Shown: positions 34,094 through 42,674 of the stretch, one piece after another
Layout of the letters: each line of letters opens with the position of its first letter
How positions within the stretch are numbered: the stretch's first letter is position 1
Source: an uncultured Gammaproteobacteria bacterium
Lineage (GTDB): Bacteria > Pseudomonadota > Gammaproteobacteria > Steroidobacterales > XN24
DNA: 56,699 bases
NCBI GenBank assembly: GCA_937924335.1
Contig: CALDWW010000001.1
Coordinates: 1 to 56,699 of the forward strand
Reading direction: 5' to 3'
Made by a program: the position numbers and the translations under genes
The notes under the pieces: generated by a model
Told to the model about the DNA's origin: nothing
Databases searched by the model: none
Seen by the model: the letters and a program-made list of their open reading frames with translations, nothing else

Positions 34094-34242
34094 AGGCAGC
34101 GCCCCTGTTACTGGTTCCCGCTTAGAGCTTCGATCACCTCGCCCTGGAACTCAAGCAACCGCCTATCCGCACTCGGGTTGGAGTCACCTGACACGCGGGG
34201 TCTCAATTACAATCAGTCAGTCGATCATAGCTTTGAGGCCCG

Positions 34243-36300
34243 ATGAACCACTTCCTCGCTGAACTCAAGCGACGACGAGTCGTCCGCGCGGCGCTCGTCT
34301 ACATCGGTGCGGCATTCGTCGTGCTGCAGGCGGCCGACCTGTTCGTCGAAGCCTTCCAGTTGCCACCCGTCGTGTTCGCGACCATCGGGATCGCCTCCAT
34401 CGTGGGCCTGCCGGTGACACTGGTACTCGCCTGGGCCTTCGACGTGGGTCCGCCGGACGCAGACAGGGAAGCGGCGGGCCTCGCGCCGATGAGCAGCCGC
34501 TGGCTGAGCGTCAAGTCGCTGATCGCCATTGTGGTACTTGTCCTGGCCGGCGTAATGCTGGGACTGACCCCCAAGTATTTCCTCGGACCGCTGGACGGTC
34601 CGGCAAACACGACGGTCCGCCGTTACGAGATCCTGCTGCCGGATCACGCGCCGATCGAGTTCCTCGGATCCTCCCCGCTGTCGGTACCCACGCTGGCAAT
34701 GGCGATCACGCCCGACGGCAACCAGCTCATCTATGCGGGGCCTGCCGACGGCGACACGACTCAGCTGTATGTCCGTGACCTGAGCGAATTTGAGGCCCAT
34801 CCTTTGCCGGGATCGAAAGGGGCCTATGCGCCCTTCATCTCGCCGGATGGTCAGTCCGTGGGCTTTTTCGCCAATGACCAGCTGCGAGTCGTGCCCATAG
34901 ATGGCGGCGACGCCCGGATCATCGCGGAGACTCCTAACCCGCTCGGCGGAGCATGGTGGGGGCCGGACCGGATCATATTCAACGACAGGGAGTCGAACGA
35001 GCACTGGTGGGTGTCGGTGACCGATGGCACTCCGACTCGCCTCCCCATCGATCAATCGGAGGCACCTGCAGGGGGGGGTGTGGGGATCGGCCAGGAATAC
35101 CAGCCCCTGCCCGATGGCGAGCGGTTCCTGGTGCTCACAACGCCCGGGCGGATCGCAGCCTATGCGCCGGCCACGGGTTCACTGCAAACGGTGATGGACA
35201 TCCCGGTCAATGTCCGCGTGGCGTCCGACACGCTTGTCTACGCCATCGGCAACGACCTGTTGGCGGTGGATTTCGACGCCACACTGGCGGCGATATCCGG
35301 TGACGAGTGGACAGTAGGCTCGGATCTCCGGCGCGACGGCGGTATCGCCCAGTTCGTCCTATCGGACCGCACGCTGATCTACGCCACCGGCGCCCCGTAC
35401 GGCCAGCGTCATCTTGCGCTTGTCGATCTCGACGGCAGGATCGAGCCGCTCGACATCCCGGCCGCGAGATTCTCCGGCGCAGCATTTTCCCCGGATGGCA
35501 ATAAGCTGGCTATCACGATCCGGGAAAACCAGCTCAACATCTGGCTCTATGACCTGGGAACCTTGCAACGACGTAAGCTGACCGGAGGCGGCAACAATTT
35601 CCAGCCGCACTGGTCAGGCGACGGCGACAGCATCTACTTCTCCTCCGATCGGGCCGGTAACGGCCAGAACGTCGCCATCTATCGCACCCCGGCGGATGGC
35701 GGTCCGGGTGACGCCGTGCGGGTCTTCGAAAGAGGCGCCGTTGTAGTCATCGACAAGCTCCACGCCGGGGATCTGGCCACGACCAGCCAGAGATCCGGCG
35801 AGATCGGCAACGATATTTTCCAGATCGATCTGCGCAACGGTGACATCAGACCGCTCGCCTCGCGACCCGACTACACCGAGGTACTGGGTAACCTTTCCCC
35901 GGACGGACGCTGGCTCGCGGCTACGGTCGATGCCACCGGTCGATACGAGATCATCATCATGCCGGCAGACGGAAATGACGGCCGCCGTGTCCAGATCACC
36001 ACGGAAGGTGGCGAGGAGCCGCTGTGGGCGCCAGACATGAGCGAGATCTATTATCGCTACGGCAGCAAGCTCTACGCAGTACCGATCACGTTCGAAAACG
36101 ACAGACCTGTCCCGGGCCAACCCAGGATGATCTTCGACGATGACACCTGGCAGAACCTGCTTGGATTCTCTTACTGGCGCAACCCGGCGGACGGCCGATT
36201 CCTCATTCAGAGGACGGACCAGCCGTCCAACTCTCAATCACTCCGGGTTGTCGAGGGTTGGAAGAATAGAGAACCGTCGCCGCCGCGGACGAACGACTGA
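34243..36300 (+). CDS. Membrane-anchored TolB/WD40-like beta-propeller protein
   Basis: 685 residues. The N-terminus is the anchor seen in many gammaproteobacterial signalling proteins: FLAELKRRRVVRAALVYIGAAF, a second hydrophobic stretch with LVLAWAFDVGP, and a third helix (about 88-106, LIAIVVLVLAGVMLG). The remaining 575 residues contain repeated propeller blades with TolB-type motifs: FISPDGQSVGFF, FSPDGNKLAI, HWSGDGDSIYFSSDR, LSPDGRWLAA and WAPDMSEIYYR. No kinase, protease or DNA-binding domain is attached. The propeller should lie in the periplasm and bind a protein or small ligand. It is a single gene. Confidence 0.85.
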   Translation: MNHFLAELKRRRVVRAALVYIGAAFVVLQAADLFVEAFQLPPVVFATIGIASIVGLPVTLVLAWAFDVGPPDADREAAGLAPMSSRWLSVKSLIAIVVLVLAGVMLGLTPKYFLGPLDGPANTTVRRYEILLPDHAPIEFLGSSPLSVPTLAMAITPDGNQLIYAGPADGDTTQLYVRDLSEFEAHPLPGSKGAYAPFISPDGQSVGFFANDQLRVVPIDGGDARIIAETPNPLGGAWWGPDRIIFNDRESNEHWWVSVTDGTPTRLPIDQSEAPAGGGVGIGQEYQPLPDGERFLVLTTPGRIAAYAPATGSLQTVMDIPVNVRVASDTLVYAIGNDLLAVDFDATLAAISGDEWTVGSDLRRDGGIAQFVLSDRTLIYATGAPYGQRHLALVDLDGRIEPLDIPAARFSGAAFSPDGNKLAITIRENQLNIWLYDLGTLQRRKLTGGGNNFQPHWSGDGDSIYFSSDRAGNGQNVAIYRTPADGGPGDAVRVFERGAVVVIDKLHAGDLATTSQRSGEIGNDIFQIDLRNGDIRPLASRPDYTEVLGNLSPDGRWLAATVDATGRYEIIIMPADGNDGRRVQITTEGGEEPLWAPDMSEIYYRYGSKLYAVPITFENDRPVPGQPRMIFDDDTWQNLLGFSYWRNPADGRFLIQRTDQPSNSQSLRVVEGWKNREPSPPRTND

Positions 36301-36633
36301 TGCACCGCTGACAGGACATTCCCAGGCACACGTCCAGCACGTTTTGGTTGAAGGTCCCGGCGGTAGGGCATGATCATCCGCGAAGCAGCACAGGTGCGCC
36401 CCACTGGACTGCGAAGCGCGAACTTCAGCACACGCGAAAACCGCGTGTGAGTCGGAATCTGCCCGATAGATGCCTGATGCGCGTGGTGGATTTCCGACCG
36501 GGAGAGTCGGTCGGGTCGGCGACCTCCACCGCATGATCACGGCCATAGCGAACCAGCATGGCTGGTGAGATCAGACAATACCCCGGCTATAGCTGAGCCA
36601 GAACCTTCGCTGGTGTATTCGCGGTCCTCCGTC
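36301..36633. other. Intergenic region between propeller and kinase genes
   Basis: 333 bp between convergent genes. I see no gene with coding character, no RNA gene and no convincing terminator hairpin with a T-run on either strand. Confidence 0.6.
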
Positions 36634-39600
36634 TCACCCGGCGTCACTATCCGTGCTCGAGGCCGCCCGGGCCACCGACCGCCGGACCCTGCTCAAGAGG
36701 TCCTCCCGCTGGAAACCACCTTTCTGCAACACCTGCGTCACCAGGCTGTCCAGCCTGGCGTGATCATCCTCGGTAAGGTCCTTGGCAGTCACGACGATGA
36801 CCGGCAGGTCCGATATCTCCGGATCGTGCCGCAACTGCCTCAGGAACTCGAAACCATCCATCACCGGCATCATCAGATCGAGGATGATCAGGCCCGGCTG
36901 CCGGCGGCGTATCTCGTCGAGCGCCTGCTGTCCGTCGGCGGCCTCCCGGACGCGCAAGCCTTCCGGCTCAAGCATCCGCCGGGTGAGTTCGCGGACATCA
37001 GGCTCGTCATCCACGACCAGCACTTCCCCGCCGGCCTGCAGACGGTGGATTGCGCCGATCAATGTCTTGCGGTCGACCGGCTTGGTGAGATAATCCGCCG
37101 CGCCGAGCGTATAGCCGAGATTCTTGTCTTCCACGATCGTGACCATGATCACGGGAACGTTGCGGGTGTGCTCGTCCGCCTTGAGAGCACGCAACACGGA
37201 CCAGCCGTCCATCCCGGACATCATGACGTCGAGCGTGATGGCGACGAGTTCATTGTTGCGGGCCAGATCCAGGCCCCGGGCGCCGTCCTCCGCGAGCAGG
37301 ACCTCATAACCGTCCCGAATCAGATTGCGTGCCAGCAGATCCCTGACGGCCGGGTCGTCGTCGATCACCAGGACTCTTCCGCTGGGCGCTTCGCCCGAAT
37401 CCCCGACCAGCGGGCCGGTCGCGTCGACGGTCTGCTTCTCGCCAGAGTCCATCCTGACCTTGTCCGGCGCCGCGGCAGGCAGGCGGACCGTGAATGTAGA
37501 GCCCTGGCCGGGTTGGCTGTGGCAGCTGATCGAGCCACCGAGCAGTTCGCAGAACCTCCGTGTGATGGCCAGCCCGAGACCGGTACCGCCATATTCGCGG
37601 GTAGTGGACACGTCTGCCTGAGTGAACTCCTCGAACAACTCGTCGATCTTGTCGGGCGGGATGCCGATGCCCGTGTCGGTCACGGCGAACACCAGCCAGT
37701 CGTGGCCCTCATCGTCACTCTGTCGTTCGACCTTGAGCGTGACGCTGCCATTCTCGGTGAACTTGGCCGCGTTGGAGATCAGGTTGAACAGCGTCTGGCG
37801 GACCTTGGTCAGGTCGCTCTCCATGAAGCCCGCCTCGTCGGCGCCGAGTATCTCCAGGCGATTGCCGTTCTTCGCGACCAGCGTGCTGACTGTAGACGCG
37901 ATTTCGCCGAGCATTTCGCCGACCGCGAAGCGCTCGAAATAGAGCTCCATCCGACCGGCCTCGATCTTCGACAGGTCCAGGACGTCGCTGATCAGCGACA
38001 GCAGATGCTTGCCGGCCCCGTGGATCTTCTGCAGATCCGGCGTGAAGGACTCCATCTCAAGGTCCTCAGCCTCTTCAAGCAGCATCTCGCTGTAGCCGAT
38101 GATGGCGTTCATCGGCGTGCGTAGTTCGTGACTCATGTTGGCAAGAAACGCGCTCTTGGCGCGATTGGCGGCCTGGGCGTCATCCCGCGCCTGCATCAGC
38201 TGCGACTCGGCGAGCTTGCGTTCGGTGATATCGCGGAACACGATCACGGCACCCACAAGCTCGTCGTCTTTCTGCAGGGGTGTACTCGAGTATTCGACGG
38301 CGAAGCTGCTGCCGTCCTTCCTCCACAAGACCTCATTGTCGATTTTCGAGGCGGTGCCGTCAGTAAAAGCGGCATGCATGGGGCACTCTTGCACCGGATA
38401 CGGCTTGCCGTCGACGCGGCTGTGATGAATCACATCATGGATCTTCCGGCCGAGCAGCGCGTCTTTCTCATATCCCAGCATCGTGGCGGCAGCCGCATTG
38501 ATGAACATCGCCCGCCCGTCGGTGTCCACGCCGAAGATGCCGTCGCTGGTGGATTCGAGCACGAGACGCTGGCGCGCCTCGGCCTCCGCGAGCGCCGCCT
38601 CCGCCTGTTGGCGCTCTGTAATATCCCGCACCACGCTGGAGACAAGCAGCCCTTCGGAAGTCTCCAGCGGGCTCAACCCCACCTCGATCGGAAACTCGCC
38701 GCCATCCTTGCGCGCGCCGCGCAACGTCTTGCCGGTGCCCATCTCACGACGTACCGGGTCGCGGAAGAAGTCGCGGACCTGACCCGAGTGCGTCTTGCGG
38801 AGACGCCCCGGCACCAGCATATCTACCGATTCACCCATCATTTCCTCGGCCGGGTAGCCGAAGGTCCTCACCGCCTGGTCGTTGACCATGACGATGCGGC
38901 CGGCGTCGTTGACGATGATCATGGCGTCAGGCGCTGACTCCATCAGCCGGCGGAACCGTCGCTCACCTGCCCGGCTCTCCGCCTGTGTACGCCACACCAG
39001 GCCGGATATGAACCACATGGCCAGCGCGATCAGGGCCAGCGACAGGAGCATCGTCCCTGCCAGCCACCAGGCCTCACGGCGGGCGCCAGCTAGTATCTGA
39101 CCCTCGGGCAGGAACACCGCGAAGCTCCAGCCGGCCGACGGCAGTGGAGCGAAGAATGCCTGTTGTCGTTCCCCTGCCTCATCCACGTAGCCGATGCCGG
39201 TCTCCCCGGCCATCATCCGCCGGGACAGATCCAGCAGATCCGGGCGGTCGGCCGCGTATTCGAAGATAGTCGGATTACCTTCCGGGATGCCCCGGGTGCG
39301 ATGGATGAATCGGCCCTCGAGCGTCAGGATGACAACGTCCAGATCCGTGCCGATGAAGTCCTGCAGCGGCTCCATGGGGATGTCGATCGTGGTAACGCCG
39401 CGCAAGACCGCATCCTGATAGAACGGTACGCTGTAGGTAGACATCATGATGTTGCCGGCGCCCTCGTCGAAGTAGGGCTCGCTCCAGACCGGCCGCCCGA
39501 GGGTCACCGGGTCATACCACCAGCGAATCTCCGGATCACCGAGATAATCGTAGGCACCGGCGATATCGAGCCGATTGACCTGCTCGCTCGTCAGGCCGTC

Positions 39601-39990
39601 CCGATAGACATAGGGACAGAAGGCCTGGCGCTCGTCGAAGCCACCGGCGACGAAGCCCATGGCGGCGCCGTAGATCAGCGGATCCTGGAGCACGCCGTTC
39701 TCGAGCACCCTGTAGATCTCGGCCTCGCTCAGCGCCCCCAGCGTCGTGACGGTCTTGGCCGTCTGCTCGGCGACCTGGGCCACTCGATGCAGTTCGCCGT
39801 CGAAGCGTTGCGACAGGGTCTGCAGAGTGATCGCCATCTCGCGTTCGCTGGTGGCCAGCGCCCGCTTGGTGTTGGTCACCAGGTTGACCCCCAGAATCAC
39901 GACCAGGATGGCGGCGATGGGCGCGACCGTCATGGTCAGCAGCCGGCCACGAGTCATGGCGCGAGGAGATTCAGGCCCTAGTTTCTGCAC
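36634..39990 (-). CDS. Hybrid sensor histidine kinase: Cache sensor, two PAS, HisKA/HATPase, two receivers
   Basis: 1118 residues. A membrane helix (about 17-38) and a second (about 310-330) bracket a periplasmic Cache-type sensor containing DYLGDPEIRWWYDPV and the WSEPYFDEGAGNIMMSTYSVPF motif, a pattern of double-Cache domains. Two PAS domains follow (about 345-465, 470-600). The kinase core has His621 in MSHELRTPMN and the ATP-binding boxes VRQTLFNLISNAAKF and DTGIGIPPDK. Two receivers end the protein, with phospho-acceptors Asp921 (ITLDVMMSGMDG) and Asp1038 (LIILDLMMPVMDG). There is no Hpt domain or partner gene, so output is unknown. It is a single gene. Confidence 0.93.
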   Translation of the reverse strand: MQKLGPESPRAMTRGRLLTMTVAPIAAILVVILGVNLVTNTKRALATSEREMAITLQTLSQRFDGELHRVAQVAEQTAKTVTTLGALSEAEIYRVLENGVLQDPLIYGAAMGFVAGGFDERQAFCPYVYRDGLTSEQVNRLDIAGAYDYLGDPEIRWWYDPVTLGRPVWSEPYFDEGAGNIMMSTYSVPFYQDAVLRGVTTIDIPMEPLQDFIGTDLDVVILTLEGRFIHRTRGIPEGNPTIFEYAADRPDLLDLSRRMMAGETGIGYVDEAGERQQAFFAPLPSAGWSFAVFLPEGQILAGARREAWWLAGTMLLSLALIALAMWFISGLVWRTQAESRAGERRFRRLMESAPDAMIIVNDAGRIVMVNDQAVRTFGYPAEEMMGESVDMLVPGRLRKTHSGQVRDFFRDPVRREMGTGKTLRGARKDGGEFPIEVGLSPLETSEGLLVSSVVRDITERQQAEAALAEAEARQRLVLESTSDGIFGVDTDGRAMFINAAAATMLGYEKDALLGRKIHDVIHHSRVDGKPYPVQECPMHAAFTDGTASKIDNEVLWRKDGSSFAVEYSSTPLQKDDELVGAVIVFRDITERKLAESQLMQARDDAQAANRAKSAFLANMSHELRTPMNAIIGYSEMLLEEAEDLEMESFTPDLQKIHGAGKHLLSLISDVLDLSKIEAGRMELYFERFAVGEMLGEIASTVSTLVAKNGNRLEILGADEAGFMESDLTKVRQTLFNLISNAAKFTENGSVTLKVERQSDDEGHDWLVFAVTDTGIGIPPDKIDELFEEFTQADVSTTREYGGTGLGLAITRRFCELLGGSISCHSQPGQGSTFTVRLPAAAPDKVRMDSGEKQTVDATGPLVGDSGEAPSGRVLVIDDDPAVRDLLARNLIRDGYEVLLAEDGARGLDLARNNELVAITLDVMMSGMDGWSVLRALKADEHTRNVPVIMVTIVEDKNLGYTLGAADYLTKPVDRKTLIGAIHRLQAGGEVLVVDDEPDVRELTRRMLEPEGLRVREAADGQQALDEIRRRQPGLIILDLMMPVMDGFEFLRQLRHDPEISDLPVIVVTAKDLTEDDHARLDSLVTQVLQKGGFQREDLLSRVRRSVARAASSTDSDAG

Positions 39991-40327
39991 GCTGATCGAC
40001 TCCGCGAGATTGCCAGGCCGCGGGACAGCCCGGGATGCGGAGGATACGCTATCACAGTACAGTCTTCAGCTTGTCTCCAGACCGGCAGAGGATTCGGGCA
40101 CCGAGCGCCCCCGCGGTCGCCTCAATCAAAGCTCCGACAGGCAACCCCTTCAGACCGCAAGAGAGCGTCATCGCGGCTGAACCCGGGTTTCACAGGCAAC
40201 CCGATTTCATCGACTCAGACGAAAGAGGTGTCGACTGATCTTCGTCAAACAAATTGCCCGTCGTCCGTACTAAACTTCAAGGGCTGTGTTAGCGTGAGCG
40301 AATCTCAGTAAAAAGTGAGACTAAACT
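39991..40327 (+). other. Leader region upstream of the small basic protein gene
   Basis: 337 bp between divergent genes. No coding stretch is convincing. Just before the start of the 62-residue gene a weak hairpin (TCTCA at 40303-40307 with TGAGA at 40316-40320, A-rich loop) overlaps the place where the ribosome would bind, which could modulate translation; this is only suggestive. Confidence 0.3.
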
Positions 40328-40516
40328 ATGGCAAGACGAAGTCCACAGACCCATGCGAAACGACAGCGCGAACTCGCCAAGGCAGAGAAGCGCCGTGACA
40401 AGGCAGAGAAGCGGGCGCTCCGGAAGGCCCTGAAGTCAAAGGACCCCGAGGCCGTTTCGGAAGATACGATACCGGAGGCTGTGGAGCCGGAAGGCCGGGA
40501 GCCTCAAGCAACCTAG
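40328..40516 (+). CDS. Small basic conserved protein
   Basis: 62 residues, about one third Lys or Arg in the first 36 positions (MARRSPQTHAKRQRELAKAE, then a KRRDKAEKRALRK helix), with an acidic tail. This highly charged helix recurs as a short conserved gene in proteobacteria and suggests RNA or ribosome binding, but the function is unknown to me. It lies 31 bp upstream of the RRM gene and the two are probably co-transcribed. A weak hairpin is present just before its start. Confidence 0.75.
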   Translation: MARRSPQTHAKRQRELAKAEKRRDKAEKRALRKALKSKDPEAVSEDTIPEAVEPEGREPQAT

Positions 40517-40547
40517 CTCGTCAGATCGGGGCGAATCAGAGAAATCA

Positions 40548-40823
40548 ATGCACAGGGCTCACTCGACAACCAAGATGGTCGTGCGGAATCTCTCTCCGCA
40601 GATGACTGTCGAGCGCCTGAGCAGTCTGTTTTCAGCCCACGGCGCCGTCCGCTCCGTCAGACTGGCGACTGATGTCATGACCGGCAGATGCAGCGGCATC
40701 GGCTTTGTCAGTCTTGACGAGCAGCACACCGGTGCCGCCCTGGAAGCGCTGGACGGAAGCCGTCTCGGCGATCGTGTGATTGACGTGACGATCGAGCGGA
40801 AGACGATAACGCCACAGCGGTGA
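40548..40823 (+). CDS. RNA-recognition-motif (RRM) RNA-binding protein
   Basis: 91 residues consisting of one RRM: RNP2 is MVVRNL (about residue 10) and RNP1 is RCSGIGFVSL (about 47-56), separated by LSSLFSAHGAVRSVRLATD. The first aromatic of RNP1 is replaced (Ile in GIGFV), while the second is kept. Bacterial single-RRM proteins bind single-stranded RNA and are often cold- or stress-responsive. It follows the small basic protein gene, so the pair may act together on RNA. Confidence 0.9.
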   Translation: MHRAHSTTKMVVRNLSPQMTVERLSSLFSAHGAVRSVRLATDVMTGRCSGIGFVSLDEQHTGAALEALDGSRLGDRVIDVTIERKTITPQR

Positions 40824-40972
40824 GGCGAGAAAGGGAGAACGGCTTTCTTGTGTCATGGCGACGTGCTCTGTGCATTGGAGACGGCCCGGATCATACCTAA
40901 TGGGCGCGCATGCACGATCGCAGACGCTTGGCAGTACCAACCCGGCAGCATGATCTCTCCCGGTGACGGAAC

Positions 40973-42421
40973 TCAGGCTCTGCCACGGCGTGCTTCGAGC
41001 TTCAGCCTTACCTCGTGGGCGCTCTCCTCGGTGATCGGAAATGCTGCGATCGCCCAGATCGCGATACCCGAGGCCAGCAGCGGAACAACCACGTCGAACA
41101 GGCGCATAAGGAATATCGTCTGCTCGGACTGATTGCCCTCCAAAGCCACATCGAAACCGGTTGCGTTCAGCAGGAAGCCTCCCGCCGCCAACGCAGCAGC
41201 CATGCCCAGCTTGACCACCCACCAGAATATCGAGCCGTACATGCCTTCGCGGCGCTCATGCGTCAGAAGTTCGTCGGCATCTACGACGTCGGCAATCATC
41301 GACGGCATTATCGTGAATAAGCCGCCGAGGCCGAAGGCCAGGAGCGGTGCCGGGATCAGCAACAACCATGGGGCCTGGGGGTCATAACACACCCACTTGA
41401 GCGCGTAGCCCAGCATAGAGATACCGATCGTGACGAAAAACGTCCGCCGTTTCCCGATCAGCGTACCCAACCAAGTGACGAACATGATGACGCAAAAAGT
41501 CGAAATCGCCCCCAGCGTGCCGGCGTAGCCCGCATACTCGGCACCGAGGATCGTATCGCCACCGAATACGTAGTAAATGATGACATAGAACTGAAACGAC
41601 GAAACCAGCATGAAGCCGTTAAAGACAAGGAACGTCGCCACACAGAGCTTCAGGAATGGTGTGAACTTCAGTGTGATGAGGAAGCCGCGGAAGAAGTCGG
41701 CCATATTGCGACGAATAATGCTGCCGATGCCGTCTGCTTGCTGCTCCTTGTCATGCAGCTCAGCAGAGGCAACGTCCTTCAGCCTTTCGCGAAGGAATAT
41801 GGCCGGCAGGATGCCGATGCCTATCACTACCACTGCGATGATAATAGCCAGCCCGGCTGCACCGTCCACCATGTCGTCAAAGAAGCGGTCGCTCTGCATG
41901 AATAGCAGAAACCAGGGGGCAACGACGTATGCCATCTGGCCAATAAAATTCTGGACACCCATCAGGCGTGTGCGTTCGTGGTAGTCGGGCGTCATCTCGT
42001 AGCCGAGGGCTACCCAAGGCGTAGCGAACACCGTGTACGCGAGGTAAAAGGCGAACGACCCGACCAGGAAGTACCAGAAGTAGAAAGACTCACTCTTCCC
42101 GGCCGGGAGTTGCCAGAGCAATGCGAAGATTATCCCGGCCGAGATTGCGCCGATGAATATGTAGGGTCGCCGGCGGCCCCAGCGGGTCGCAGTATTGTCC
42201 GAAATGTATCCCATGACCGGGTCGGTGACCGCGTCTGTCAGCCTCGGCAAGGCACCCAGCAGGCCCACTAGCGCAGGGTTCATGCCAAGCCCGAGGTTCA
42301 GAACGATCATCATTCCGCCGCTGGCGGCTGCAAGCAGGTTGTTGACGAATGCGCCGAGCCCGTAGATCAGTTTCGCGTGAAGCGGGACTCGGTCCTCGGG
42401 TGCTGTTGCATAGTGATCCAT
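40973..42421 (-). CDS. GPH-family (MelB-like) sugar:cation symporter
   Basis: 482 residues with twelve membrane helices. The GPH signature lies after helix two: RLTDAVTDPVMGYISDNT followed by RWGRRRPYI, and the second typical loop is YEMTPDYHERTRLMG. A long polar loop of about 30 residues splits the halves. Members import oligosaccharides or glycosides with Na+ or H+. It diverges from the GH3 beta-glucosidase gene; the shared 253-bp region holds a LacI-type operator whose edge is 23 bp before this start codon. I predict uptake of gluco-oligosaccharides produced by the locus. Confidence 0.9.
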   Translation of the reverse strand: MDHYATAPEDRVPLHAKLIYGLGAFVNNLLAAASGGMMIVLNLGLGMNPALVGLLGALPRLTDAVTDPVMGYISDNTATRWGRRRPYIFIGAISAGIIFALLWQLPAGKSESFYFWYFLVGSFAFYLAYTVFATPWVALGYEMTPDYHERTRLMGVQNFIGQMAYVVAPWFLLFMQSDRFFDDMVDGAAGLAIIIAVVVIGIGILPAIFLRERLKDVASAELHDKEQQADGIGSIIRRNMADFFRGFLITLKFTPFLKLCVATFLVFNGFMLVSSFQFYVIIYYVFGGDTILGAEYAGYAGTLGAISTFCVIMFVTWLGTLIGKRRTFFVTIGISMLGYALKWVCYDPQAPWLLLIPAPLLAFGLGGLFTIMPSMIADVVDADELLTHERREGMYGSIFWWVVKLGMAAALAAGGFLLNATGFDVALEGNQSEQTIFLMRLFDVVVPLLASGIAIWAIAAFPITEESAHEVRLKLEARRGRA

Positions 42422-42443
42422 CGCGAAGGCATCGTCGCCGATA

Positions 42444-42459
42444 TTGACAGCGCTGTCAA
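42444..42459. promoter_or_regulatory. LacI-type operator in the GPH/GH3 divergent region
   Basis: TTGACAGCGCTGTCAA is a perfect 16-bp palindrome with the central CG step typical of LacI/GalR operators. It is the only copy I found. The LacI-family gene at 48863-49897 in the same locus is the obvious regulator. The site overlaps the -35 element of the GH3 promoter and lies close to the start of the divergent symporter gene, so one repressor could control both arms. Confidence 0.75.
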
Positions 42460-42472
42460 AGATTGCTAGAAG
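42444..42472 (+). promoter_or_regulatory. Sigma70-type promoter of the GH3-led operon
   Basis: A consensus -35 TTGACA (42444-42449), a 17-bp spacer and TAGAAG (42467-42472, four of six positions) form a promoter directed to the GH3 gene. The -35 box is part of the operator palindrome, a classical repression layout. It implies a leader of about 195 nt before the ATG at 42675. Confidence 0.55.
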
Positions 42473-42674
42473 AAGTGGCGAACGCAGGGTTTCGGATAAA
42501 GAAGAGCAAAAACAAGACGATGGTTCTACACGCCGAGCTTGCCAGTGAATTGTCGGGCGGCTAGCTCGATTCGAGGGGAAACCGAAGCGTTGCTCGCTGG
42601 ATTAGGTGATCAGCACGCGGATCGATCCCATCAGGAGGTTGCCAGCCCCGACAGCCCTCAGGTTGCTGGCTAGA

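Noticed and set aside
36565..38124. Long open frame (519 codons) on the plus strand opposite the hybrid kinase
   Set aside because: Composition is that of an antisense frame in GC-rich DNA; the minus strand encodes clear kinase and receiver motifs throughout.
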